This document shows, one piece after another, positions 6,368 through 13,512 of a stretch of DNA of 16,885 bases (position 1 is the stretch's first letter; each line of letters opens with the position of its first letter). The translations under genes and the position numbers were made by a program. The DNA is taken from the NCBI GenBank assembly GCA_019233415.1, contig JAFAMK010000204.1, positions 1 through 16,885 on the forward strand, written 5' to 3'. This DNA comes from Vulcanimicrobiota bacterium (GTDB taxonomy: Bacteria > Vulcanimicrobiota > Vulcanimicrobiia > Vulcanimicrobiales > Vulcanimicrobiaceae). The notes under the pieces were generated by a model. It saw nothing but the letters and a program-made list of their open reading frames with translations, was not told the DNA's origin and made no database searches.

Positions 6368-7930
6368 ATGAGCGCGTCCCTTGCCGCCCCGGGCCGGCTC
6401 GTGCCCGCCGAAGCAAAGACCGCCGAGCCGCCGCTGGCGATGATCACCCTGACCGTGATGCTCGGGCTCATCATGGCGATCATCGACACCTCGATCGTCA
6501 ACGTCGCGCTGACGAACATGGCCGGGAACCTGGGCTCGTCGGTCGACGAGATCGGCTGGGTCGCGACCGGCTACATCCTCGCCAACGTCATCGTCATGCC
6601 GCTCAACGGCTGGCTGACCGCGCGCTTCGGGCGGCGCAACTTCTACGCGGCGTGCATCGCAGTGTTCACGATCGCGTCGTTCATGTGCGGCACCGCGACG
6701 AACGTCTGGCTGCTGGTCTTCTACCGCGTGATCCAGGGCTTCGGCGGCGGCGCGCTCCAGCCGACCGCGCAGGCGATCCTGTTCGAGTCGTACCCGCCGG
6801 AGAAACGCGCCGGCGCGATGGCGTTCTTCGGCCTCGGCGCGATGGTCGGACCGGCGCTCGGGCCGACGCTCGGCGGGATCATCGTCGACAACTACTCGTG
6901 GCCGCTGATCTTCTACATCAACATTCCGATCGGCATCGCCGCCTTCTTCATGACGCTCGCATACATCCGCGACCCCGTCTACGTGAAGCGCGACCGGGCG
7001 CCGATCGACGTGCTCGGCCTGAGCATGATGACGGTGGGACTCGCCTCGCTGCAGTACGTGCTCGAACGCGGCCAGCGTGAAGACTGGTTCTCGTCGTCGA
7101 CCATCGTCATCCTGACCATCATCTCCGCCGTGACGCTGACGTACTTCTGCGTGCGCCAGTGGCGCGAAGCGCGCCCGCTCGTCGACCTGAAGATTTTCCG
7201 CTCGCGCACGTTCACCGCCGGGAACCTGATCGGCATCGTGTCGGGCTTCGGGCTGTACGGCACGGCGCTGATCCTGCCGCTGTTCTTTCAAGGCGTGCTC
7301 GGCTTCACGGCGACCGAGGTCGGCTTCGCGCTGCTTCCCGGTGCGATCGCGACCGCGCTCAGCATGCCGATCGCCTCGCAGCTCTCGCCGCGCGTCGACG
7401 GCCGCATCTTGATCGCGTTCGGCTTGCTCGTCTTCGCGCTGAGCACGTGGTGGATGGGCGCGCTCAGCCAGGACTCGGGCTACTGGGACGTCTTCTGGCC
7501 GCGTGCCGTGCAGGGCTTCGCGCTCGGCTTCCTGTTCGTGCCGCTCTCGACCGCGACGCTCAGCGAGATCTCGCGCGAGAAGATGGCGGGCGCCACCGGG
7601 CTCTACACGCTGGTGCGCCAGCTCGGCGGCTCGCTCGGGATCGCGATCCTGCAGTTCTTGCAGACGCGCTACCAGGACAACGCGTACGCGACGCTCGCCG
7701 CCGGCGTGACGCCGTCGAACCCCGCCGACGCCCACTACCTCAACGACCTGCACGGCTCCGCGATGCAGCTCTACGGGATGGTGATGACCAACGCGACGGT
7801 GATCTCGTATGACATCGTGTTGCGCCTGTGCGCGGTCGTCTTCGTCCTCTCCGTGCCGCTGGTGCTGCTGCTGCGGTGGAAGCGCATCCCGAACGGCCGC
7901 GCCGCCGCGGCACCGGCGGTCGCCGAGTAG
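6368..7930 (+). CDS. DHA2-family (EmrB/QacA-type) MFS multidrug exporter, 14 TM
   Basis: This 520-residue inner-membrane drug/proton antiporter has the membrane-embedded motif IDTSIVNVAL (39-48, with D40) in TM1, motif A GWLTARFGRRN between TM2 and TM3, RVIQGFGGGALQPT in TM4 and the antiporter motif C GAMVGPALGPTLGG in TM5. The extra central helices (about 14 in all) and total length are typical of the DHA2 subfamily. Later segments include LPLFFQGVLGFTATEVG and RQLGGSLGIAI. AGGGA lies 8 bases before ATG 6368. The gene stands alone and diverges from a TetR regulator, the standard layout for a substrate-inducible efflux pump. No membrane-fusion (EmrA-type) partner is adjacent, so it may export to the periplasm or use a remote partner. 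The substrate cannot be told from sequence; a lipid-derived aldehyde or acid related to the divergent operon is possible. It ends 17 bases from the convergent VOC gene with no visible terminator. Confidence 0.95.
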   Translation: MSASLAAPGRLVPAEAKTAEPPLAMITLTVMLGLIMAIIDTSIVNVALTNMAGNLGSSVDEIGWVATGYILANVIVMPLNGWLTARFGRRNFYAACIAVFTIASFMCGTATNVWLLVFYRVIQGFGGGALQPTAQAILFESYPPEKRAGAMAFFGLGAMVGPALGPTLGGIIVDNYSWPLIFYINIPIGIAAFFMTLAYIRDPVYVKRDRAPIDVLGLSMMTVGLASLQYVLERGQREDWFSSSTIVILTIISAVTLTYFCVRQWREARPLVDLKIFRSRTFTAGNLIGIVSGFGLYGTALILPLFFQGVLGFTATEVGFALLPGAIATALSMPIASQLSPRVDGRILIAFGLLVFALSTWWMGALSQDSGYWDVFWPRAVQGFALGFLFVPLSTATLSEISREKMAGATGLYTLVRQLGGSLGIAILQFLQTRYQDNAYATLAAGVTPSNPADAHYLNDLHGSAMQLYGMVMTNATVISYDIVLRLCAVVFVLSVPLVLLLRWKRIPNGRAAAAPAVAE

Positions 7931-7947
7931 TCGCGCCCGGAGCGTCC

Positions 7948-8325
7948 TCAGCCGCGGATGCTGAGAATGCTCAGGATGTTTCCGTCCGGGTCCTTGAACC
8001 AGACCGTTCGCAGCGAGCCGAAGACGTGGACGTCGCCCTCGCGCACGCCGTCCGGCAGGTCGTAGTGCTCGAACGCGACGCCGTTCGCACGCAGCGTCGC
8101 GGCGATCCGGTCGACGTCGTCGACCCGCCAGGTCGCGACCGTCGCCTGGTTCGTCCCGGCGTACTGCGACCGGTAGACGAGCACACCCGTCGCACCGCTT
8201 CGGTACGTGACGACGGCGGGATTGTCGTCCCGCATCTCGAGTCCGAGCTTCCCGCCGTAGAAGTCCTTGGCGCGGGCGAGGTCGCGCACGGCGATCGTCG
8301 CCATCGCGTCATGGTCCACCAGCAT
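7948..8325 (-). CDS. VOC (glyoxalase/bleomycin-resistance fold) family protein
   Basis: This single-gene, 125-residue vicinal-oxygen-chelate protein starts with the beta strand TIAVRDLARAKDFYGGKLGLE (10-30) and ends with TVWFKDPDGNILSI (107-120), which carries the usual C-terminal metal or substrate Glu-type position as Asn116. H5 near the N-terminus and E86/H87 in the middle are possible ligands. Two beta-alpha-beta-beta-beta repeats are recognisable. Members include glyoxalase I, extradiol dioxygenases, fosfomycin or bleomycin resistance proteins and many of unknown role; the residues here do not single one out. ATG 8325 is preceded by GGAGGGACCGAC, a strong ribosome site. The gene is convergent with the MFS exporter and divergent from the exported hydrolase 136 bases away, so it is likely monocistronic. 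Fold assignment is firm, function unknown. Confidence 0.9.
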   Translation of the reverse strand: MLVDHDAMATIAVRDLARAKDFYGGKLGLEMRDDNPAVVTYRSGATGVLVYRSQYAGTNQATVATWRVDDVDRIAATLRANGVAFEHYDLPDGVREGDVHVFGSLRTVWFKDPDGNILSILSIRG

Positions 8326-8421
8326 GTCGGTCCCTCCGTTCTGGGCCTCATTACCCGCTTCAGCCTGCGGAGGCGGCGCTCACCGGCGAATCTGACGTCG
8401 AACTGACGCGGCCGGCGCGCC

Positions 8422-8460
8422 GCGCAGGAGTCGCGGCCAGTCCCGGCGCGACTCCTGCGC
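8422..8460 (+). promoter_or_regulatory. Perfect 14-bp inverted repeat directly before the hydrolase start codon
   Basis: GCGCAGGAGTCGCG (8422-8435) is followed after an 11-base spacer by its exact reverse complement (8447-8460). One base later comes the ATG of the hydrolase (8462). In RNA this would form a very stable hairpin filling the normal ribosome-binding region; no other Shine-Dalgarno sequence lies between it and the ATG. The only candidate, CAGGAG, is in the left arm, about 30 bases from the start. It may be a translational control hairpin or a repressor operator. The remaining gap (8326-8421) shows nothing I can assign. Confidence 0.6.
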
Positions 8461-8461
8461 C

Positions 8462-9331
8462 ATGCACCGTCTCGCCGTACCGCTCACCCTGGTCACACTG
8501 TTCGCAGCGATCCCGTCGACCGCGGTCGCCGTCGCGCCGCCGTCGTTTGCGTACGCGACGAAGACGGTCTGCGCGGCGCCACACCCCAATGCGGCCGGCG
8601 ACGTGGTGCAGTCGTTCGGCGGACCGGGCGAAACGCCGACGAACGCGGTTCTCGTCGTTCCGCAGCACGGCGCGAAACACGCGCCTGCGGTGCTGTGGGT
8701 GCACTGGCTCGGCGAACCGGCGACGACGAACCACACCGAGTTCGCCGGCGACGCAAGAGCGCTCGCGGAGCGCGGCGTCGTCTCGCTGCTCGTCGACATG
8801 CCGTGGTCGAAGAAGGACTGGTTCACCGCCGGCCGCACGCCGGCGACCGACTACGCCGACACGATCGCGCAGGTCGTCACGCTGCGCCGCGCGCTCGACT
8901 GCCTCATCGCAATCCCCGGCGTCGATGCGAACCGCATCGCGCTGGTCGGCCACGACTTCGGCGCGATGACCGGCGCACTGCTCCTCGCGGTCGACCCGCG
9001 CCCGTCGTACGCGGTGTTGATGACGCCGACGCTTTCGTTTTGGGAATGGTATCTGCTCGGCCCACAGCCGACCAATACCGCTGCGTACGTCGATCAGATG
9101 AGCGCGTTCGACCTCCCCGCGTGGCTCGCGCAGGGTAAACAGAAAGCAACGCTTCTGCAATTCGCGAAAAACGACGAGTACGTCGCGCAAGCGACCGGCA
9201 TCGCGTTCCGCAGCGCCGTACCGAACCGCGACCGCACCCTCAAACGATACGAGAATCTCGACCACGGCCTCGACCGCGAGGACGCGCATGACGACCGCCG
9301 ATCCTGGCTAGTCGCGCACCTCGGTTTCTGA
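8462..9331 (+). CDS. Exported alpha/beta-hydrolase with Asp nucleophile elbow
   Basis: This 289-residue protein has an N-terminal signal peptide (about 1-25: MHR then a hydrophobic run, Ala-rich cleavage region around TAVAVA), so it should act outside the cytoplasm. The mature part has the alpha/beta-hydrolase layout: VLWVHWLGE (77-85) as the oxyanion-hole region, VVSLLVDMPW (106-115), and the nucleophile elbow LVGHDFGAM (161-169) with D165 in the usual Ser position. FAKNDEYV (D238) and LDHGLD (H268) complete a plausible triad. Asp in the elbow is typical of haloalkane dehalogenases and epoxide hydrolases, whereas dienelactone hydrolase-like and peptidase-like relatives have Cys or Ser. The substrate is unknown. 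The start is set by the signal peptide but is unusual in having a hairpin instead of a ribosome site. A 131-base gap without recognisable signals follows, apart from the ribosome site of the next gene. Confidence 0.87.
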   Translation: MHRLAVPLTLVTLFAAIPSTAVAVAPPSFAYATKTVCAAPHPNAAGDVVQSFGGPGETPTNAVLVVPQHGAKHAPAVLWVHWLGEPATTNHTEFAGDARALAERGVVSLLVDMPWSKKDWFTAGRTPATDYADTIAQVVTLRRALDCLIAIPGVDANRIALVGHDFGAMTGALLLAVDPRPSYAVLMTPTLSFWEWYLLGPQPTNTAAYVDQMSAFDLPAWLAQGKQKATLLQFAKNDEYVAQATGIAFRSAVPNRDRTLKRYENLDHGLDREDAHDDRRSWLVAHLGF

Positions 9332-9462
9332 CAAGGAATGGCCGACGCGGGCCGGTAAGCACGCGACCGCGGCGCGGTTCTCCTCGTCCGCGTGCGCCGT
9401 GGCCGGATCGCGCGTCACGGAATCCGTTCTCTTTGCGAGGTGTCTGAGAATCGGAGTTCATC

Positions 9463-10479
9463 ATGTCCAAACTTTCCCGTTTGGAGGTTCTGTTCGGATT
9501 GGCTTCTGCGACCGTGCTGGCCGGATGCGGCGGCTCGGTCTCTAGCTCCGCCCTAAGCGGCGGGTTGCCCCCGCTCAATGGCTCGCCGATCGATCCGAAC
9601 GCGTACTTCCGCATCGTCCGCTCGAAGCGCTCGTCGCTGCGGCGCACGTCGAGCATCCCGAGCGCACCGGCCGGCGGGACGGCGTACTACGATCCAAACA
9701 CGTTTACGACGACGATTTCCGACGGCTCCGGCAACGCCGTCATGTACGGCGCGGACGGATCGACGATCCTGAGCTTTTCGACGGCGGCGCTTGCCGGTGG
9801 GGGCGGCGCGGCGACGATCGCGTCGACGCTCAACGACGGATCGACGTTCTCCACCGTGCTGCCACCCGGCAGCGCGTTCGCGGCAAACGGCGTTACGACG
9901 ATCGGCCCGATGACGATGAACACGAATGCCGCGTCCGGTACGTGCGTCGCGTCGCTCGTGACGGACAGCGGGACCATCACCGTGTCGTCTGTGATGACGG
10001 CCGACGGGCTGTCGGTGACGCTCGGCGACGGTACGACCGGGCTGGTGCCGCACGCCATGCTCGTGCAGGCGGGGCTGGTCACGTCGGGCAAGGCGCGCCG
10101 CACACTGGACCTCTCGTCGCCCGGATGCTGGGCGGCGATCGCAATTCTGATCGCAGCGCTCGCCGCGATCGTCGCGGCCTTCTGGTATCTCGGGCCGATC
10201 GTCGCATACATTGCAGCCCAGATCACCGCGGCGGTGCAGGCCGGCGTGGCCGCCGGCACGATCTCCGCGGGCGCCGCCGGCGTCAACGCGATCTTGCCCG
10301 CGGGGGCGATCTTCGCAAGCTTGATCACTGCCTTGGCGGCCGCAGTCGCCGGATCGATCGTCGCGATCACCAACGCCTGCACGGGTAACAATGCGCCGCG
10401 CATCGGGCCGCAGCCGCAGCCGGTGCCGGTGCCGGTGAAACAGCCGGCGCAACAACGAGCGAACGTCATCGCGCAGTAG
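9463..10479 (+). CDS. Predicted lipoprotein with long Ala/Gly-rich hydrophobic C-terminal module
   Basis: I do not recognise this 338-residue protein. It begins with a lipoprotein signal peptide, including VLAGC with lipidated C22, followed by a Gly/Ser linker. Residues about 70-205 are Thr/Ser/Gly/Asp-rich, with repeated short strands such as FTTTISDGSGN, STILSF, STLNDGSTFSTVLPPG and SVTLGDGTTG, suggesting a beta-structured surface domain. After the basic GKARR (209-213) comes a strongly hydrophobic Ala/Gly stretch from 224 to 304, enough for two to four membrane helices, bounded by C222 and C306. The tail (310-338) is Pro/Gln-rich with a PQPQPVPVPV run. A lipoprotein with further membrane-spanning helices is unusual; the C-terminal part might insert in a membrane or form a hydrophobic assembly. 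GGAG lies 7 bases before ATG 9463. It appears monocistronic and ends at a hairpin. Confidence 0.8.
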   Translation: MSKLSRLEVLFGLASATVLAGCGGSVSSSALSGGLPPLNGSPIDPNAYFRIVRSKRSSLRRTSSIPSAPAGGTAYYDPNTFTTTISDGSGNAVMYGADGSTILSFSTAALAGGGGAATIASTLNDGSTFSTVLPPGSAFAANGVTTIGPMTMNTNAASGTCVASLVTDSGTITVSSVMTADGLSVTLGDGTTGLVPHAMLVQAGLVTSGKARRTLDLSSPGCWAAIAILIAALAAIVAAFWYLGPIVAYIAAQITAAVQAGVAAGTISAGAAGVNAILPAGAIFASLITALAAAVAGSIVAITNACTGNNAPRIGPQPQPVPVPVKQPAQQRANVIAQ

Positions 10480-10499
10480 CGGGGCGGCGCCTGCGGCAA

Positions 10500-10528
10500 G
10501 GAGAGGGTCGCGACGTGCGGCCCTCTCC
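10500..10528. terminator. Hairpin between convergent genes, likely bidirectional terminator
   Basis: GGAGAGGG (10500-10507) pairs perfectly with CCCTCTCC (10521-10528) around a 13-base loop. It sits in the 54-base gap between the lipoprotein stop (10479) and the dehydrogenase stop (10534), the right place to end both transcripts. There is no T-run on either side, so it may act as a weak or Rho-assisted terminator, or as a 3'-end stabiliser. Confidence 0.6.
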
Positions 10529-10533
10529 GGCGA

Positions 10534-11607
10534 CTAGGCGGGAACCGCTGCCAGCGCGTCGACGACGGCGGCGGTGACGTCGGTGGTGCGGGCGGTGCCG
10601 CCGAGGTCGGGGGTGCGGATACCCGCGGCGGTGACGTGTTCGATTGCGGCCATGAGGCGGCGCGCGTTCTCGTGCTCGCCGAGGTGGTCGAGCATCATCA
10701 CGGCGGTCCAGAAGGCGCCGACCGGGTTCGCGATTCCTTTACCGACGATGTCGAACGCCGAGCCGTGGATCGGCTCGAACATCGACGGGTAGCGGCGCGA
10801 CGGATCGAGGTTCGCGGTCGGCGCGATCCCGATGCTGCCGGCGAGCGCGGCGGCGAGGTCGCTCAGGATGTCGGCGTGCAGGTTCGTCGCGACGACCGTG
10901 TCGATGCTGCGCGGCTTGTTCACCATGCGGACCGTCATCGCGTCGACCAGCTCGCGGTCCACTGCAACGTCGGGGAAGTCGCGCGCGACGGCGGCCGCGA
11001 CCTCGTCCCACAGCACCATCCCGTGGCGCTGCGCGTTCGACTTCGTGACGACGGTCAGGTGCTCGCGCGGGCGGCTGCGCGCGGTCTCGAACGCGAAGCG
11101 GATGATGCGCTCGACGCCGGCGCGCGTGAAGACCGCAACTTCGGTGCCGACTTCGATCGGGTGCCCGCGGTGCGCGCGCCCGCCCATTCCGGCGTACTCG
11201 CCCTCGCTGTTCTCGCGCACGATGACCCAGTCGAGATCGCCCGGCGCGCAGTCGCGCAGCGGGCTCGTGAGCCCCGGCAGAATCCGCGTCGGCCGAACGT
11301 TCGCGAACTGGTCGAAACCCTGGCAGATCGCCAGGCGCAGTCCCCACAGCGTCACGTGATCGGGGACGTTCTTGTCGCCGACGGCACCGAAGTAAATGGC
11401 GTCGAACCCGCGCAGCGCGTCGAGCCCGTCTTCCGGCATCATCACACCGTGCGCGCGGTAGTAGTCCGAGCCCCACGGAAAGTGCGTCACATCTAGGTGG
11501 AAGCCGGGGTCCAGTCTCTCCAGCGCGCGCAGCACCTCGAGCCCGGCGCCAATGACTTCCGGTCCGATCCCGTCCGCCGGGATCGCTGCGATTCGGTGTG
11601 AACCCAC
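10534..11607 (-). CDS. Tartrate / D-malate dehydrogenase (isocitrate/isopropylmalate dehydrogenase family)
   Basis: This 357-residue beta-decarboxylating dehydrogenase oxidises 2-hydroxyacids such as D-malate or tartrate with NAD+ and Mn2+ or Mg2+. Diagnostic segments are IAAIPADGIGPEVI (6-19), ENSEGEYAGMGGRAHRG (132-148), TKSNA with K189, D222, and the metal/cofactor region NLHADILSDLAAALAGSIG (242-260; D246, D250). EPIHGSAFDIVGKGIANP (278-295) follows. The EYAGMGGR loop and the run from IEVGTEVAVFTR match the tartrate/D-malate branch (TtuC/DmlA) better than LeuB or Icd. I chose GTG 11607 because homologues begin just before the IAAIPGDGIGPE strand; it lies 5 bases after the Ku stop, with no strong ribosome site, implying coupling. 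The longer open frame upstream only overlaps Ku. Position at the end of an NHEJ operon looks incidental. Exact substrate is not determinable. Confidence 0.9.
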   Translation of the reverse strand: MGSHRIAAIPADGIGPEVIGAGLEVLRALERLDPGFHLDVTHFPWGSDYYRAHGVMMPEDGLDALRGFDAIYFGAVGDKNVPDHVTLWGLRLAICQGFDQFANVRPTRILPGLTSPLRDCAPGDLDWVIVRENSEGEYAGMGGRAHRGHPIEVGTEVAVFTRAGVERIIRFAFETARSRPREHLTVVTKSNAQRHGMVLWDEVAAAVARDFPDVAVDRELVDAMTVRMVNKPRSIDTVVATNLHADILSDLAAALAGSIGIAPTANLDPSRRYPSMFEPIHGSAFDIVGKGIANPVGAFWTAVMMLDHLGEHENARRLMAAIEHVTAAGIRTPDLGGTARTTDVTAAVVDALAAVPA

Positions 11608-11612
11608 GAACG

Positions 11613-12524
11613 TCAGGCGACCGACTTTTTCCGCTTCGGTGCGGCGCCATCGGACTTCTTGCGCGCCGACGCGGTGCGCTTGGCCGGTTTTTCCTCCGCC
11701 TCTTCCTCTTCTTCGTCGAGCGGCGCGCCGGCTTTGCGGCGCTGCTTCGACTGTTCGAGCGAGCGCTGCAGGACGTCCATCAGGTTGACGACGTTGGTCG
11801 CGGTCGGCTTCTGAATCTCCGGTGCTTCGATCGCTTCGCCGTTCGCGCGCGCCTCGATCATCGCGAGGACGTCCTCGCGGTACTTGTCGTGGAAGTTCTC
11901 GGGGTCGAACTGATCGACGCTCATCGTGTCGATCAGTAGCTTCGCGACCTTCTTCTCCGCGTCGGCGACCTTCTCGTTGAGCGCGGGAAAGTCGAAGCCG
12001 GACTGAGCGACCAGCTCGTCGGCGAAGTGCATCAGCTCCAGCACGAGCGCCTCGCCGTTCGGCTTGACGGCGGCCAAGTGCTCGCGCGAGCGGATCACCA
12101 CCTGCGCGATCGCGACCTTGTTCGACTCGATCAGCGCGTCGCGCAGCAGCGCGTAGGCATGGCGGCCCTTCTTCTCGGGCTCGAGGTAGTAGGGCGTGTC
12201 GAAGAACATCGGGTTGATCTGGTCGAGGTCGACGAACTCGACGATCTGCACCGACTGCGTCGCCTCCGGACGGACGGCTTTGAGGTCGTCGTCGGTGACG
12301 GTGACGTAGTGTCCCTTCTCGTACTCGTAGCCGCGCACGAGGTCGCCGTACTCGACCTTCTCGCCGCAGACGGTGCAGTGCCGCTCGTTGTAGATGCGGC
12401 CGTCGTCTTTCTTGTGCAAGAAGTTGAAGCGCAGGTCGTTCGTGCGCACGGCGGTGAAGAGCTTGACGGGGATCGTGACGAGTCCGAAGTTGATCGCGCC
12501 GGACCAAATCGCGTGTGCTGCCAT
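11613..12524 (-). CDS. ku: Non-homologous end joining protein Ku
   Basis: This 303-residue bacterial Ku forms a homodimeric ring that threads onto broken DNA ends and recruits LigD. The start MAAHAIWSGAINFGLVTIPVKL (1-22) is a hallmark. It is followed by LHKKDDGRIYNERHC and CTVCGEKVEYGDLVRGYEY (50-68), ending in the core helix region with MSVDQFDPENFHDKYREDV (201-219). A low-complexity C-terminal tail (about 255-303) has an acidic EEEEE block and a Lys/Arg-rich end (KRKK), the usual DNA-binding and LigD-recruiting extension. ATG 12524 lies 10 bases after the polymerase stop, with only an AGAGA-like ribosome site. The neighbouring split LigD genes upstream make the function certain; Ku is in the same transcript, so ends and ligase should be made together, perhaps in stationary phase or after desiccation. 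Confidence 0.97.
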   Translation of the reverse strand: MAAHAIWSGAINFGLVTIPVKLFTAVRTNDLRFNFLHKKDDGRIYNERHCTVCGEKVEYGDLVRGYEYEKGHYVTVTDDDLKAVRPEATQSVQIVEFVDLDQINPMFFDTPYYLEPEKKGRHAYALLRDALIESNKVAIAQVVIRSREHLAAVKPNGEALVLELMHFADELVAQSGFDFPALNEKVADAEKKVAKLLIDTMSVDQFDPENFHDKYREDVLAMIEARANGEAIEAPEIQKPTATNVVNLMDVLQRSLEQSKQRRKAGAPLDEEEEEAEEKPAKRTASARKKSDGAAPKRKKSVA

Positions 12525-12534
12525 GTTGTCTCTG

Positions 12535-13512
12535 CTACTCCCAGAGCGAGCGAGCCCGTGAGAGGGCGCCTTCGAGCGCCTGGGGCTTCCAACCCTCGCG
12601 TTTCCAGGGATCGCCGGCCTTCGCGACCAGGCCCGGCACGTTCGCGATCGTCCAGCGCCGCATCTCGGCGGTCGTCTCCGGCGCTCGCTTGCGGCGCATC
12701 GCTTCGACCTCGGACCAGCCCAGCGGCATCGAGACCGTCGCCCCGTCCCGGGCCCGCACCGAGAACGGCGCGACGTAGGTCTTCCCCTTGCCGACCTGGA
12801 CCCAATCGAGGTAGACGCGGTCCTCGGGCCGGCGCGCGAGCGTGCGCTCCAGCGTCGTCTCGTCCGGTAGCACCGTGTGGACGTGGCGGGCGACCAGCTC
12901 GGCGAACCCCTTCGCGACGTCGTAGTCGTAGTCGGGCTTCAGCGGGACCAGGACGTGCAGTCCATACCCGCCGGTCGTCTTCACCACCGGCGCGATCCCG
13001 ATCCGTTCCAGCTCGTCGCGCAGCCCGAGCGCGACCCTCGCCAGCCGCGCGAGCGGACACCGCTCGCCGGGATCGAGGTCGAACAGGATCACGTCAGGCG
13101 TGTCGAGCGACGGCACGTGCGAGTACCAGATGTGCAGGGTGATCGCGGCGAGGTTGCCGATCCAGACCAGCGTCGCTTCGTCGTTGCAGATCGGAAACGT
13201 CACCTCGCCGCGTGCCGAGTGCTCCGACGGCACCGTCACCCGCCCGACCCAGTCGGGCGCGAAGCGCGGAATCTGCTTCTCCCAGAACGCGCGCGTCACC
13301 GCGATCCCGTCGGGATAGCGCTCCATCGTCAGCGGCACGCCCTGCAAATACGGCAGCAGTACCGGCGCGACCGCGCGGTAGTACGCGATCAAGTCGCCCT
13401 TCGTGTAGCCGTCGGCCGGGAAGAGAACCTTGTCCTGGTTCGTCAGCTTCAGCGCGCGCCCGTCGACGACGGCCTGCACGTCGGCGCTCTTGCGCGTGGT
13501 CCGCGCCGTCAT
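12535..13512 (-). CDS. ligD: LigD polymerase domain as a separate protein (NHEJ primase-polymerase)
   Basis: This 325-residue archaeo-eukaryotic primase-like polymerase fills gaps and adds ribo- or deoxynucleotides at broken ends during NHEJ. Key features are LTNQDKVLFP (23-32), YSHVPSLDTPDVILFDLDPG (130-149) with metal-binding D145 and D147, the TTGGYGLHVLVPL segment (179-191, H186), and YLDWVQVGKGKTYVAPFSVR (234-253) with the third Asp D236. In many bacteria this is one domain of a single LigD; here it is a standalone gene. ATG 13512 overlaps the stop of the phosphoesterase-ligase gene as ATGA, so the two halves are translationally coupled and probably work as a complex. The longer open frame upstream of 13512 lies within the ligase gene and is not expected to be used. 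A second gene-symbol claim is not intended: both halves together equal LigD. Confidence 0.95.
   Translation of the reverse strand: MTARTTRKSADVQAVVDGRALKLTNQDKVLFPADGYTKGDLIAYYRAVAPVLLPYLQGVPLTMERYPDGIAVTRAFWEKQIPRFAPDWVGRVTVPSEHSARGEVTFPICNDEATLVWIGNLAAITLHIWYSHVPSLDTPDVILFDLDPGERCPLARLARVALGLRDELERIGIAPVVKTTGGYGLHVLVPLKPDYDYDVAKGFAELVARHVHTVLPDETTLERTLARRPEDRVYLDWVQVGKGKTYVAPFSVRARDGATVSMPLGWSEVEAMRRKRAPETTAEMRRWTIANVPGLVAKAGDPWKREGWKPQALEGALSRARSLWE

Noticed and set aside
5948..7753. Long minus-strand frame opposite the MFS exporter
   Set aside because: Antisense shadow; extreme Arg/His/Asp composition, while the plus strand encodes a clear DHA2 transporter.
11608..12507. Upstream extension of the dehydrogenase reading frame across Ku
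   Set aside because: The frame is open by chance over Ku; the conserved dehydrogenase N-terminus begins at GTG 11607.
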